Source of the DNA: Dunaliella salina | Lineage: Eukaryota > Chlorophyta > Chlorophyceae > Chlamydomonadales > Dunaliellaceae | Direction of reading: 5' to 3' | Assembly (NCBI GenBank): GCA_002284615.2 | Contig: MU069687.1 | Location: forward strand, 62,287-75,632 | Length of the DNA: 13,346 bases | Shown here: positions 1 to 10,020 of the stretch, piece after piece | Layout of the letters: each line of letters begins with the position of its first letter | Position numbering within the stretch: the first letter of the stretch is position 1 | Program-made: the position numbers and the translations under genes | Notes under the pieces: model-generated | Told to the model about the DNA's origin: nothing | The model's database searches: none | Seen by the model: the letters and a program-made list of their open reading frames with translations, nothing else

Positions 1-2787
1 GCTTGGGTCATGATTCCCTCGTCATAAATGGGATGGCAGACTGAGAAGCCTGAGAATTTGGATGAGAAGGCATTATGCATGGCACCAAAAAGAGTGTCAC
101 GGGAGTCGGCACTCCAATAATGCTGGTATTGTGGGTTGTGGTCTAGTGGGGAGGCCATTTTTTCTTGGGTTACCAAAGCCCATTTTTGGAGGGCAGTATG
201 AATGTGAGTTGGGAGGGCTCGTGAGAAAGAGTCTTTGATCTTCTTGCTAGAGTACTTTCTCTCAAGCATGGATGTGCGAGAAAGAAGCCCTTGCAGCTCA
301 GTAGCAAAGCTGCCAGGAGCTGGTGTTACTTTGTCGTGCATGCCAGCAAGCTTGGACCCATAAAAAGCCATGTAGAAGATTTGGAAGCAGTTCGGGGATA
401 TCATACCAACACACTTGCCTTGCGTATTGTAAATGCAAGCCATATGCACCGTGTATATTTCTGGGAGAATGAGGGGGGAAGGAGTAGGAGGGGAATGGCT
501 GTGAAATCCTGTTTCAGATGATGCTAAATGAGGGGATTGCTGATCCGTATACTTCACGAAATCAACCTCGCGCAGCCAATGTTCGCATGAAGCTGTAGGC
601 TTTATGTCTGCTTGTGGATTAGTGGGATTTGTATCAAATATGATTTTGTTGCGCAATTCTGTGTCCAATTTCTGCTGCCATACATTGGTTTCGGTAGGTA
701 TTTCAAAGCCCTGTCTTTCCAGATTTGAGAGGGTAGAATCTGCTGTGGGTGTTGAGAGGTTGGGCTCGCTCTGTTGTGCTTCAAAGTTAAGCAAGCACTC
801 TTTAAATTTAGGCCAAGCCTCCTGTAAATCCTCTGATTCCCAGGAGGGCTTCCAAGCAACCCTCCTGAGTTCTTCTTTAGTCTGCCGTTCTCTTTTAACT
901 TTGTGGGCATCATTTAGGTTTGCACAGGCAGGACATGCCCATGTGTCGGCTGTTGCAATTACTTGTCTTTGCTCATCCGAGTAGCATCCAAGCTCCTTCA
1001 TGCATCCCCAATGGTACGTCCGGTGGCACACATCACAAACATACATATCAGGAAATGGATCCTCCAAGGTTCCAGTTTCATAACTTTGGTAGTAATTGCA
1101 TATTTGGCAGCAGGCACACTCAATATCAGTGCGAGCAGCAGGCGAGACATCTTCAGGCACAAGATTAGCTTGTTTGAAAAGTGGCAGGGCCCATCTTTTA
1201 ATTATCATAGGTGCGTAGTGCGTGTGATATTGCACTTGGAGGTGGGCGGGGGAGCTTGATTGTCCTTCCTTGTTCTCTGCAAAAATTCTCCAATTATCTA
1301 TGTGAGTAATATCTAAATCATGATAGCAGATTGAACTGATAGCATGGCTAGCAGTAGTCTCTTCAGCAAGTTTCTCAGCTATGTTTTTCTTATAGTTCCA
1401 GACTTTTGTGCTCTGGGAAAGCGAGCTTAGAGAGTGGATAGCTGGGGAAACGATCTCTTTGTCTGTGTAGAGCAATTGTTGCCTCTTCTTTCTGGGTCTG
1501 TTTGTTTGAGTATCTAGGCTGTGCGGAGTAAGAGTTTGTGTTCGAGGGTTGAGACAAACATCTGTCTGATGTTGGTGGTCAATGCTTGGGGGGTTGGGCT
1601 GTGTAGGGATATGGTGAGCAGTGCTCAAACAAGCATGTGAACTGCTATCATTTGGGCTAGCCTGGCTGAGTTGGGACATGGAAGAACAAGTATTTCTCAA
1701 TGCTGAGCGTGTGCGTTTGCTGGGTGGCCCTTTTGCAGTATTATCTTGTACGGCAGGAGCCAGAGTATCCAGGCTTGCAGTGAGTTTGTCTGCAGAGGGG
1801 TGGAGTGCTTGTGTGGGAGTGATGTTGAGTGTAGCATTGGAGCGAGTTCTTTTGCTGAGTGGCTCTTCCAGTGATTGCATATCCATTATATTTGAAAGTT
1901 GTCGTGTTCCAGGACAATTAATGGGTGTAGGATGGTTGAGTGCACGTCTGAGGCGGCGTCCGGTGTGTTCATGGGTGTAGTAAGATGTGGAACAAGGCTG
2001 TGGCGGTGGCACTACTTGAGTTGGGGGAATAAAGTTGGGATGGGGGCTTGTTGGTCGGAAAATCTGGGTGTGGGGAGGCTGTTCCCCACCCATGCTGGTG
2101 TTGGTAAGGCCGCTCACATGGGTGTTGTTGATACGACGGTAAACTGGGAGGGTATTTGCTTCAGTATTTTTGTAGGCAATGATCTTTTGGATTAAGGATG
2201 TGTTCAGTTCTTCTTGTGGAGCAAGGTTAACAAGAGCTGCCAGCCTGTTAAGCGCAATTTTACATTTGTTGTTCACCTTGGGGTGTTTAGCCTGAAGTTG
2301 AGAAACTGAGATGACGTGAGTTTTGCGACGAGATGTAAGCTCATGTAGCCCGCTGATTCCCATATTCATCAGAGGTTGCATAATGCAGGTGATGAGAGTA
2401 GGGAGGTTGTGAGGAGGAGGTTTGTGCAAGGTGAGGGCTTCACAAATGTGCTCTAGTTCCTCCTTGAACACACTAGTGCCATTTTTCATGAGATGGAGCT
2501 TGCTGGAATGCACGCTAGTCAGCTGGCGGGCGCGCATGTTATAGTTGAGCTGACGTTTAATGTGCAGATTTGTTCCTTCTCGTTTGGTGAGGTAGGTTTC
2601 AAACAAGGTATTGAGGTTTTCTATCTGCTTAGTTAGGAGGTTGAGGCTAACTGTGCGGTGTCTTATTGAGGGGTCCTCAAGGCTGGAAGAGAGAGCAAAG
2701 GCCTGGCGTCTATGGTGTTCTACACAGATTGTAGTGCGTCCAAGTCCAAAATTATCTGAATCTTTGTGGATCATTGCTGCAGCTGTG
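1..2787 (-). CDS. LINE-A downstream region: RT connection, PHD finger, methyltransferase-like start
   Basis: Open from an upstream TGA to position 1 with no stop. The first ATG is 2772-2774, giving 924 codons to the edge, but phase shows it continues the RT frame across the insertion, so that ATG need not be a real start. Residues counted from it: 1-60 hold the post-RT motif NFGLG and a helical run; about 100-230 are helical; 230-430 are Pro/Ser/Thr-rich with SKRTRS at 307 and 352 and RPRKKR at 426, which resemble nuclear localisation signals. A C4HC3 PHD finger spans 556-617 (CQIC, CDVC, YHWGC, WACPAC). At 886-917, YWS..SRD.LFGA...AFSS..SG....HPIY resembles PCIF1-type N6-adenine methyltransferases, but HPIY stands where the family has NPPF. 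That last match is tentative. Confidence 0.75.
924..1109 (-). other. PHD-type zinc finger within LINE-A
   Basis: Eight ligands in the order C4HC3 are visible: C-x2-C (CQIC), then C-x2-C (CDVC), H-x2-C in TYHWGC, and C-x2-C in WACPAC, with a Trp two residues before the last pair as is usual in PHD fingers. PHD fingers often bind histone H3 tails. By inference, this one could help direct the element to chromatin. Confidence 0.75.
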
Positions 2788-2804
2788 CTTTTCCAGAGTT
2801 TGTG
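2788..2804. repeat. 17-bp target-site duplication, left copy
   Basis: CTTTTCCAGAGTTTGTG is identical to 3373-3389. The neighbouring bases differ on both sides (g and a here, c and t at the other copy), so the match is exactly 17 bp. Confidence 0.85.
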
Positions 2805-2923
2805 AAAAAGAAAAACTACGTAGGCAGAGAAACTCTCCCTACATCAATTAAGGAGAAGGTGACACATTGGCTCAAAAAAAGAGCCGTGTGCCCCCTTCAC
2901 CACAAGGTATGAATAAGAGAATG
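2805..2923 (-). repeat. LINE-C 3' UTR and T-rich tail
   Basis: After the TAG the minus strand runs through an imperfect hairpin (2858-2901), then TCCTTAATTGATG, then a G-rich run, and ends CTACGTAGTTTTTCTTTTT at the target duplication. There is no poly(A) tail. The same tail type recurs at 3325-3372, 6818-6874, 10021-10085, 10967-11022 and 11246-11297. Confidence 0.6.
2858..2901. repeat. Imperfect hairpin in LINE-C 3' UTR
   Basis: GGTGACACATTGGCTC pairs with GAGCCGTGTG...TCACC around a seven-base A loop (2874-2880). The stem has 5 bp next to the loop, a G-T wobble, a one-base bulge, 4 bp, a six-base bulge, then 5 bp. Hairpins near the 3' end are commonly what a LINE RT recognises in its own RNA; that role is inferred here. 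Confidence 0.5.
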
Positions 2924-3182
2924 CTAATGTGGGTCTGGAGGGTTACTAGAAGCACCTGGCTCTAGAGCCTGGCTGTGGGAAGTATTCTTATTTTCAATAG
3001 CGCGGCGGATGGTGACTAGTTTGTGGGCATATTGAACAGAATGGGCATGAAGTCGTTGAGCAAGTTTCGTGGCACGCTGGTGATCCAATCCTAGTTGTTT
3101 GAATTGCTTTAGGGTATGCTCAGTGTAAATAGTTCCGCCTATACCCAGGAGAATAGGGTGAATTGTAACAGCTTTAGCATTT
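2924..3182 (-). pseudogene. LINE-C polyprotein C-terminus (5'-truncated)
   Basis: A stop-free minus frame of 85 codons ends at TAG 2924-2926. Its start reads NAKAVTIHPILLGIGGTIYT, and it continues with an LHAHSVQYAHKL helix and a polar tail ending NPPDPH. A hydrophobic strand, then GGTIY or GALGT, then a short helix is the usual C-terminal end of many LINE ORF2 proteins, so this is the tail of a LINE polyprotein. An in-frame stop lies directly upstream, where the fragment joins the SINE. It has no start codon and is non-functional. It may be from the same family as LINE-A, whose own C-terminus is outside the window. Confidence 0.6.
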
Positions 3183-3372
3183 TAGGGGTTACCCCGGAAA
3201 CTTCCGGGACCGGATTTCTTCGGAATTTCGATCGTAGCCTAACGGGTGAAACGCGGCCCGGGACGCGGGAGGTCCGGGGTTCGACCCTGGGTACCGGTGA
3301 GGATTTGCCTTAAGCAAGCAAGTCCTTCCCTTAATCAATGCTATCGGACGATGTCTAATAGCGTAGCTTTTC
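3183..3372 (+). mobile_element. tRNA-derived SINE
   Basis: An internal pol III promoter is visible: box A TAGCCTAACGGG (3235-3246) and box B GGTTCGACCC (3278-3287), about 31 bases apart. Downstream, GCCTTAAGCAAG is followed by CTTCCCTTAATCAATG and the end GCGTAGCTTTTC. The TTTTC could act as a pol III terminator. A 7-bp inverted repeat (CCCGGAA/TTCCGGG, 3193-3208) lies before the tRNA-like part. The tRNA stems do not pair well enough for a functional tRNA. The 5' end is approximate. Confidence 0.65.
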
Positions 3373-3389
3373 CTTTTCCAGAGTTTGTG
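3373..3389. repeat. 17-bp target-site duplication, right copy
   Basis: Identical to 2788-2804. On minus it encodes HKLWK in the LINE-A RT frame, and the left copy also reads HKLWK in phase with the downstream frame. Confidence 0.85.
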
Positions 3390-4200
3390 TTTGTGTTTGA
3401 CCATTCTGTCTATCATGGTGTCCCAGATAATAAGGTCAGTAGGGGTGCAGGGAGTTACTGCAAAGGAGTATGCAAGGCTAGGGATTACAGCTGTGCGGAC
3501 TATGTTTAGTACTTGGCGTGGGGATGCATAGGATGCGTCAAGATTATCCAGCTTATTTTTGAGGTTATAAGTCATACGCTGAATCTGGTGCTTCCAGTTA
3601 AGGTCCATTGTCATTTGAACTCCCAGATAGAGGAAGGGCTNACTCGATGCAAGGAACTGGGCCTTCTGTCCTTGGATTTCAATTTTCCCCTGAAGCCTTT
3701 GATGGAGAGCTTGAGATGGAGTCACTCCATTGTAATCTTTTCTGGGATGGCTGTGTAGAATGCCGGTAGCCTTAGTCTTGCTGCCGGAAATAATGAGTGC
3801 GGCCCAGTCAGAGTAGAGAGTGAGTTTTCTGGCTTGTGCTTTCAGGTCTTGTATTGTGCTAGTTGGACAGAGGAGGTCATCAGCAAAGGCAGCGCTACTA
3901 AGGTTATTTGCAAAGTGGTTGTCANTGGTGTTTTGGTCTGGGACACAACCATGTTTATAGCCGCGCCCTCCAACATGCAGCCAACGCAGGAGGGGCTCCA
4001 TGTAGAGGAGAAAGAGAAAGGGTGAGAGTGTATTACCTTGAATTGTACCTCTGTCAACATGAAGTTGCTTAGTGCTAAACCCTGAAGGCAGTCTTACTTG
4101 AGTAGTTGCATTTTCATATAAATTTTTGACGGCAAGCGTAAATATCTTTCTTCCGTTCTTTCCTGGTCTACTGCAGCCCGCAAGGCGCTGCTGCTCATAG
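3373..4200 (-). CDS. LINE-A reverse transcriptase, palm and thumb (interrupted)
   Basis: This encodes the RT that would copy LINE RNA at a nicked target. Reading right to left, motif B appears as RGTIQGNTLSPFLF, followed by MEPLLRWLHVGGRGY. Motif C is AFADDLL, with the catalytic FADD at 3876-3887. The thumb motif FLYLGVQMTMDLNWKH follows, and the segment ends at HKLWK on the 17-bp duplication (3373-3389). The frame is open from the LINE-B boundary down to this point, with no ATG before 3999-4001. The upstream RT motifs, including the motif A aspartate, are missing, so this copy cannot encode a complete enzyme. After 3373 the frame runs into antisense SINE sequence and stops near 3189; those last residues are not RT. 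The family assignment is firm from the motifs. Confidence 0.85.
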
Positions 4201-4212
4201 CTGGCATCCGTT

Positions 4213-4230
4213 AAGGGTTACAAGGGTTAC
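4213..4230 (-). repeat. LINE-B 3' tail, 2 x 9-bp tandem repeat
   Basis: On plus it reads AAGGGTTAC twice, followed by AAGGA, directly next to the left target duplication. Short tandem units in place of poly(A) are known for several LINE clades. Confidence 0.6.
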
Positions 4231-4285
4231 AAGGAGTTGGCCTACAGCCCGAGAATCTGGCTGATCGGCTGCTGGTGAAGCATTC

Positions 4286-5336
4286 TCAACCAGCATCAAA
4301 AATTGAAACCAATTCCGACAAAAATTTCGAAAACCTGCACGAGTCTTGATTCAGAAAAGCATTGACTTCAAGATCAGTTAAACAATGGAACCTCTCCAAA
4401 AAGGGAATAAAGTCAGTGTTTGGGAGCTGGGCAAAAATGTGAAATGGTCTGAAGAGATCAATAAACAGGTCCATTATATTTTCTCCGCAGCTCACACACT
4501 TCAAAGTGCTTGCAATAGAAAAGAGCGTGTTTCTCATCTTGCACATCAGCACAAACGCACTTGTCGCAAATGTTTGATCCATCGTGCCATTTACAAGACT
4601 CGACCTTTAAGCAGTGAGCCCGAAGTCTAAACCTGCTCACATTCCTCATGACTCCTTTGTCCAGATCCCTAAAGTAAGATGGAGTACAAAAAGGAGTGTG
4701 TTTTGTTCGATTCAAAGGCATTTCACACCAATGATGGTAAGTCACTGCTTTCTTGTTCACTGTCCGCAGATTTAGAGTACACGCATCTCTCCAAACCTTT
4801 TGCTGCCTGTATCTCAAATCACAAATGAATTCCTGCATGGGGATCTTGGAAGCACTCAGCATCTTTTGCTTAAACATGTCCTCTGAGCGCATGCCACTAA
4901 AGGCTGAAGACACATGAGCAGACCAACAAGCCTCATCCCTATTAGCAAGGTTTAAGTCTGCTTTCAGAACCCTGCGTAATGCCTCACTGTTTGAGTCAAG
5001 CATACTGTTAAAAAACTTGACAGTGGCCCTGAACCAATAGAACTGTAGCGGCTCTTGGCCACACTCTCTCAGCACTGGCCAGTTTGTGACAGAGCTCTTC
5101 ACACCTAGAAACCGCCTTAAGGAGCACAATTGCCTTTTTTGTAATTGGCTCTTCAATTCGCTGCCTTCACTTAAATATCCTGTTCCCCACACTTGGCACG
5201 CATACATTCCAGCCGGAATACCATACACTTTAGATAGCCAAATTAAAGCGTGTGGCCTATCCCTAAGCTCATGTTCATGCACAAACTCTCTAACCCTTTG
5301 CTGCGCAGCCATGTAAGGCCACACAGCATGCTCCTC
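4286..5336 (-). pseudogene. LINE-B reverse transcriptase C-terminal region, frameshifted
   Basis: The minus frame from 5336 reads EEHAVWPYMAAQQRVREF, then VYGIPAGMYACQVWGT and ECGQEPLQFYWFRATVKFFN, all typical of the region after the RT palm. A C-terminal zinc knuckle follows: CDKC, then nine residues, H, four residues, C (CDKCVCADVQDEKHALFYC). It meets a TGA at 4458-4460 just after KYNGPVY. A one-base shift there continues into LFRPFHIFAQL...FLNQDSC...SIFDAG with a stop at 4286-4288. The fit suggests one extra T near 4461. The catalytic part of the RT is missing, so the copy is dead. An apparent ATG at 5358-5360 lies outside the element in flanking DNA. Confidence 0.75.
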
Positions 5337-5346
5337 CTGGCATCCG

Positions 5347-5379
5347 TTAATGGGACTCACTGTTAGTGCCAGCGCTGAC
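5347..5379 (-). repeat. Dispersed 33-bp repeat, copy 1
   Basis: On minus this begins GTCAGCGCTGGCACT and includes ACAGTGAGTCCCA. It matches 9536-9568 (plus) at 29 of 33 bases, and all four differences are transitions. LINE-B inserted at its edge. Confidence 0.5.
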
Positions 5380-5411
5380 TGTTGCCGACAGTGTTGGGAC
5401 TTTCCTTAATG

Positions 5412-5450
5412 CACGCTGGCTGTGCCCAGCGTGTAGGTTTACAGGTTTAC
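5412..5450. repeat. 8-bp perfect hairpin followed by 2 x 8-bp tandem repeat
   Basis: CACGCTGG (5412-5419) and CCAGCGTG (5426-5433) flank a six-base loop. Directly after come two copies of AGGTTTAC (5435-5450). The tandem is built like the LINE-B tail (AAGGGTTAC x2) and could be an old LINE 3' end on minus, but no element body is recognisable to its right. Confidence 0.45.
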
Positions 5451-5489
5451 ACGAGGAAGCCATCAGTCAAAACGTACGGCTGCTAGGCT

Positions 5490-5551
5490 AAAGTAAGACT
5501 CTTACTTTCTTTCTTTCGGAAAGAAAGTTTGAACGTTCAAACTCGTGAACG
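5490..5551. repeat. Cluster of three adjacent perfect palindromes
   Basis: Three inverted repeats sit almost end to end. AAAGTAAG-ACT-CTTACTTT spans 5490-5508. CTTTCTTT-CGG-AAAGAAAG spans 5509-5527, with an alternative 9-bp register using 5504-5512. AGTTTGAACGTTCAAACT spans 5526-5543, an 18-bp palindrome without spacer. A fourth, CGTTCA/TGAACG (5534-5539 and 5546-5551), competes with the third. Function unknown; it may mark the end of an unrecognised element. Confidence 0.6.
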
Positions 5552-5728
5552 AGGCATTTCAGAAGAGATTAGGCGGCCAGGCTTATTTCAAGGGTTGTTT
5601 CAGGCCTAGGAAGTCAGAAAGTTGCAGAAAGTTTCAGGCGTCATTGCAGAAGTCATCAAGGAAGTTTTAGGAAAGCCGTTCCAGGGTTGGGAACATGCGT
5701 CCAGCGTAAACTTGCACTGAATTCATCT

Positions 5729-5986
5729 TCAGCCTGCAAGGATACCAAGTGTTTTGAGCTGAATAGGGCCCAAGAAGTGATTAGGTGGAAAGACTTTTGT
5801 CCTTGGACCTTCACTGGTGTCTGCAAATCCATGTGCATGTCTGCATGGGACCCCTTCGCAGCTGGTAGGAAAATGAGGGAGGGAGGCACCCACCCTTCCT
5901 TCGTCCATGTTAGGCACTGGCCTTTGAAGCAAATTTGCCGAAAAATAGCCTTTGCAATGTTTGCAAGGAAGGAAGTGCTTCGACAT
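5729..5986 (-). pseudogene. Possible decayed zinc-finger coding fragment
   Basis: A minus frame of 85 codons begins MSKHFLPCKHCKGYFSANLL. C-x2-C, then 11 residues to a P, then three to an M, matches the spacing of C2HC fingers of the form C-x2-C-x11-H-x3-C, with the last two ligands replaced. Downstream residues look like nothing I know. Other frames on both strands are also open over 5656-6040 (115-117 codons), so the reading could be chance. The rest of 5552-6198 shows no gene I can support. Confidence 0.25.
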
Positions 5987-6163
5987 GGAACGGGCAACAC
6001 CATCGCAGAGCTAGCACTGCGATTTTACAGGTGGGAATAAATCATTTGTATCAAAAGACAATTTTTTCAAAAATAGTTCAAACATGCGGCAATATCAAAG
6101 CTCCTCGACTTGCGAGGAAATCCTTCAAAAAGAGGGGTGAGAGAGGTCTGGACTCTTGAAAAA

Positions 6164-6177
6164 ATTAATATATTAAT
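6164..6177 (+). promoter_or_regulatory. AT-rich palindrome upstream of the membrane-protein gene
   Basis: ATTAATATATTAAT is a perfect 14-bp palindrome 22 bases before the start codon and includes TATATTAA. It is very close to the ATG for a TATA box and could equally be 5' UTR. No other promoter element is evident. Confidence 0.2.
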
Positions 6178-6198
6178 ACAAACAATTGTACTAAGGCC

Positions 6199-8685
<2,487 letters not shown>

Positions 8686-8746
8686 AGAGCAGTCACGAGG
8701 GAGAATCTTGCTGAGCGAGAGCCTCGAGGAGTTGTAGAATTGATTT

Positions 8747-9183
8747 TCAGCGATAGCATGTACATGTGAGAAGGAAGAAAGTCTTTGATAGGATGACATT
8801 GACGTATGCTAGCTCCAAAGAGATTACGACTATTAATATTGTTTGTACAGTCAAGGTGCTGGCAACAATCGCACTTACCTCGGCAAAGCTGCCCAAAGAT
8901 ACAATATCATCAGCAAAAACCTATACAACTACAGTTTGTTTTCTATGGATTTGTAGGACCTAATCCAGGAGCCTTTCATCTCGGCATGCATGCATCCCAA
9001 AGAGGAATGAGCCATACCTTCAATTGTAAGGGTTTCACACAGAGGCCAAGGTTGCCTCTTAGTGCGCCCCACCCCTTTAGCGTTGGATTTGAACATCAGA
9101 ACGGTACAACTGATACTGTCCATGGCAAATCCCAGCAGGCATCTCGATGTGGATGACTTCATGAATCCATTGGCAAGCTTCAT
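8747..9183 (-). pseudogene. LINE-D reverse transcriptase relic
   Basis: On minus, VFADDIVSLGS (8888-8920) is an RT motif C with the catalytic FADD. The same frame continues for 57 codons through AYVNVILSKTFFLL, which fits the N..KT motif after the palm, to a TGA at 8747-8749. A TAG lies directly upstream of the motif, and the preceding sequence (to about 9183) is open only in other frames, so the element is heavily decayed. It lies about 60 bp past the stop of the plus-strand membrane-protein gene. Confidence 0.5.
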
Positions 9184-9535
9184 TGTGTAACTGTCCCTGT
9201 CCGATATTCAGTCGCTTTTATCTGCCTTAAGGAAAAGCTTTGGATTACACCAGAAGGAGTTGCTGGCATCTTTGCTTACCATTTGTCAGTTTTGGTTGTG
9301 AGCTTATATTTGGCAATGGTGGTTGGGGAAGTGGGTTCAAGCTGTATAATGGAATCTGAGCGAGAGGTCAGCAGAGCAAAACTTTTTTTGTGCAAGTGCA
9401 TTCTAAGTTTGACATATGAGTAAGAAGTCATGCGATACAACAATCAACATGCATTAAGAAAGACGCAACAATGACAATGTTTGTTGGAAGTCAGAGTCTA
9501 CGCTGGACGTTTTAAATTTGACATAAAAGTGTTAA
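9184..9535. other. No feature recognised
   Basis: I see no domain, splice-bounded exon or repeat in this stretch. Between 9532 and 9759 both strands have open frames of about 70-75 codons without recognisable motifs. Confidence 0.4.
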
Positions 9536-9568
9536 GTCAGCGCTGGTACTGACAGTGAGTCCCACCAA
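9536..9568 (+). repeat. Dispersed 33-bp repeat, copy 2
   Basis: Partner of 5347-5379 in opposite orientation. Similarity does not clearly continue beyond the 33 bases on either side. Confidence 0.5.
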
Positions 9569-9754
9569 CAATATTTGTCCTTAAGGCAGTGTATTGGGGC
9601 AGTTTGGTCATCATCTTGTCTGTGTGAAATCTTCAATGAGAGCCCGAAGGAATTGTGGGATGGGTCCCTGGCTACAGAATACACAGTGCCTGTGGTGTCT
9701 GTAAGTGTTGCCTTGCGAGCGCAGGCATCAACGTCTTCCTTGTCTGTGTTATGA

Positions 9755-9983
9755 TTCAATTAAGGGAAGGGAGCCATGTGGGTGCACAGACCATATGACC
9801 TTCCCACCACCAACTTAGAAATCAGACTGAGAAGTATGGCAGGCAGAGAAAGAAGTTAGGTCCAGCAACTGTCTTGTGACAAGATAGAGAGCGGGATGAA
9901 GGCTGAAAGATTGGAGTTCCAGACCTCCAACAACAAGAAGAGTCAGCACTGGCAGCCTTCCATCCAAGCAAAGCCACGCCCAG
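9755..9983 (-). repeat. Diverged retroposon repeat, copy A
   Basis: Plus-strand landmarks shared with copy B in the same order: TCAATTAAGG, GGTGCACAGACC, TCAGACTGAGA, GAAAGA, TTCCAGAC, AGAGTCAGCA, CAGCCTTCCA. Read on minus, TCCCTTAATTGA is where the tail should begin, but the T-rich tail itself is missing from this copy. Confidence 0.65.
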
Positions 9984-10020
9984 CAATTAACTTCGGAGCG
10001 CACCGAAGGTCTGCATACTA

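Larger units (their letters stand above)
2788..3389. mobile_element. Composite head-to-head LINE/SINE insertion in LINE-A
   Basis: A 568-bp body (2805-3372) is flanked by identical 17-bp copies of CTTTTCCAGAGTTTGTG at 2788-2804 and 3373-3389. Deleting the body and one copy restores LINE-A in frame, so this is a real insertion. The left part (2805 to about 3182) is the 3' end of a LINE on minus. The right part (about 3183-3372) is a tRNA-derived SINE on plus. Their 5' sides meet in the middle and their 3' tails face outward, each touching a copy of the duplication. The tails share CGTAG followed by C or T, then TTTTC. Confidence 0.75.
1..4165 (-). mobile_element. LINE-A, 5'-truncated non-LTR retrotransposon, runs off left edge
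   Basis: The minus strand carries one long LINE coding region split by a later insertion at 2788-3389. Removing the insert and one copy of its 17-bp duplication joins the reverse transcriptase frame (...HKLWK) in phase to the downstream frame (STAAAMIHKD...), giving about 1,200 codons without a stop. Recognisable RT sequence begins near 4150 (IFTLAVKNLYENATT). Motif A and everything upstream of it are absent, so the copy is 5'-truncated. The sequence just upstream of about 4165 does not look like RT. The 3' end lies beyond position 1. Two single ambiguous bases (n at 3641 and 3925) fall in the RT part. The open frame suggests a young copy. The exact 5' boundary is uncertain by a few tens of bases. 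Confidence 0.8.
4201..5350 (-). mobile_element. LINE-B, 5'-truncated LINE with perfect target-site duplication
   Basis: The body at 4215-5336 (1,122 bp, minus) is flanked by CTGGCATCCGTTAA at 4201-4214 and 5337-5350, an exact 14-bp match. On minus the element begins inside its RT C-terminal region (EEHAVWPYMAAQQ) and ends in a short tandem tail, two copies of a 9-bp unit at 4213-4230 that read TTGTAACCC on minus, rather than poly(A). 5' truncation, flanking duplication and a simple-repeat tail are hallmarks of target-primed reverse transcription. It differs in sequence and tail from LINE-A and LINE-C, so it is a second family. Confidence 0.8.

Noticed and set aside
2772..2774. ATG as the start of an independent PHD-protein gene
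   Set aside because: The 17-bp duplication encodes HKLWK on both sides in the same phase, so the frame is better read as the continuation of the LINE-A RT.
291..2805. Plus-strand open frames of 60-126 codons
   Set aside because: They are shadows antisense to the 924-codon minus frame, which has coherent domains.
3231..3305. Functional tRNA gene on plus
   Set aside because: Boxes A and B are good, but the acceptor stem does not pair and the T stem has a mismatch. The following sequence and tail fit a tRNA-derived SINE.
2805..3372. DNA transposon with terminal inverted repeats (GAAAAGCTACG at the right end versus GAAAAACTACG near the left)
   Set aside because: The inverted similarity is explained by two retroposons with the same 3' tail facing outward. 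There is no transposase, and the left match starts several bases inside the border. Not fully excluded.
4018..4024. Frameshift in the LINE-A RT between NTLSP and FLFLLYMEP
   Set aside because: A careful reread of the T-rich minus stretch gives one continuous frame. The shift was a transcription slip on my part.
4213..4230. Interstitial telomere repeat
   Set aside because: Only two 9-bp units, placed exactly at a LINE 3' end next to its target duplication.
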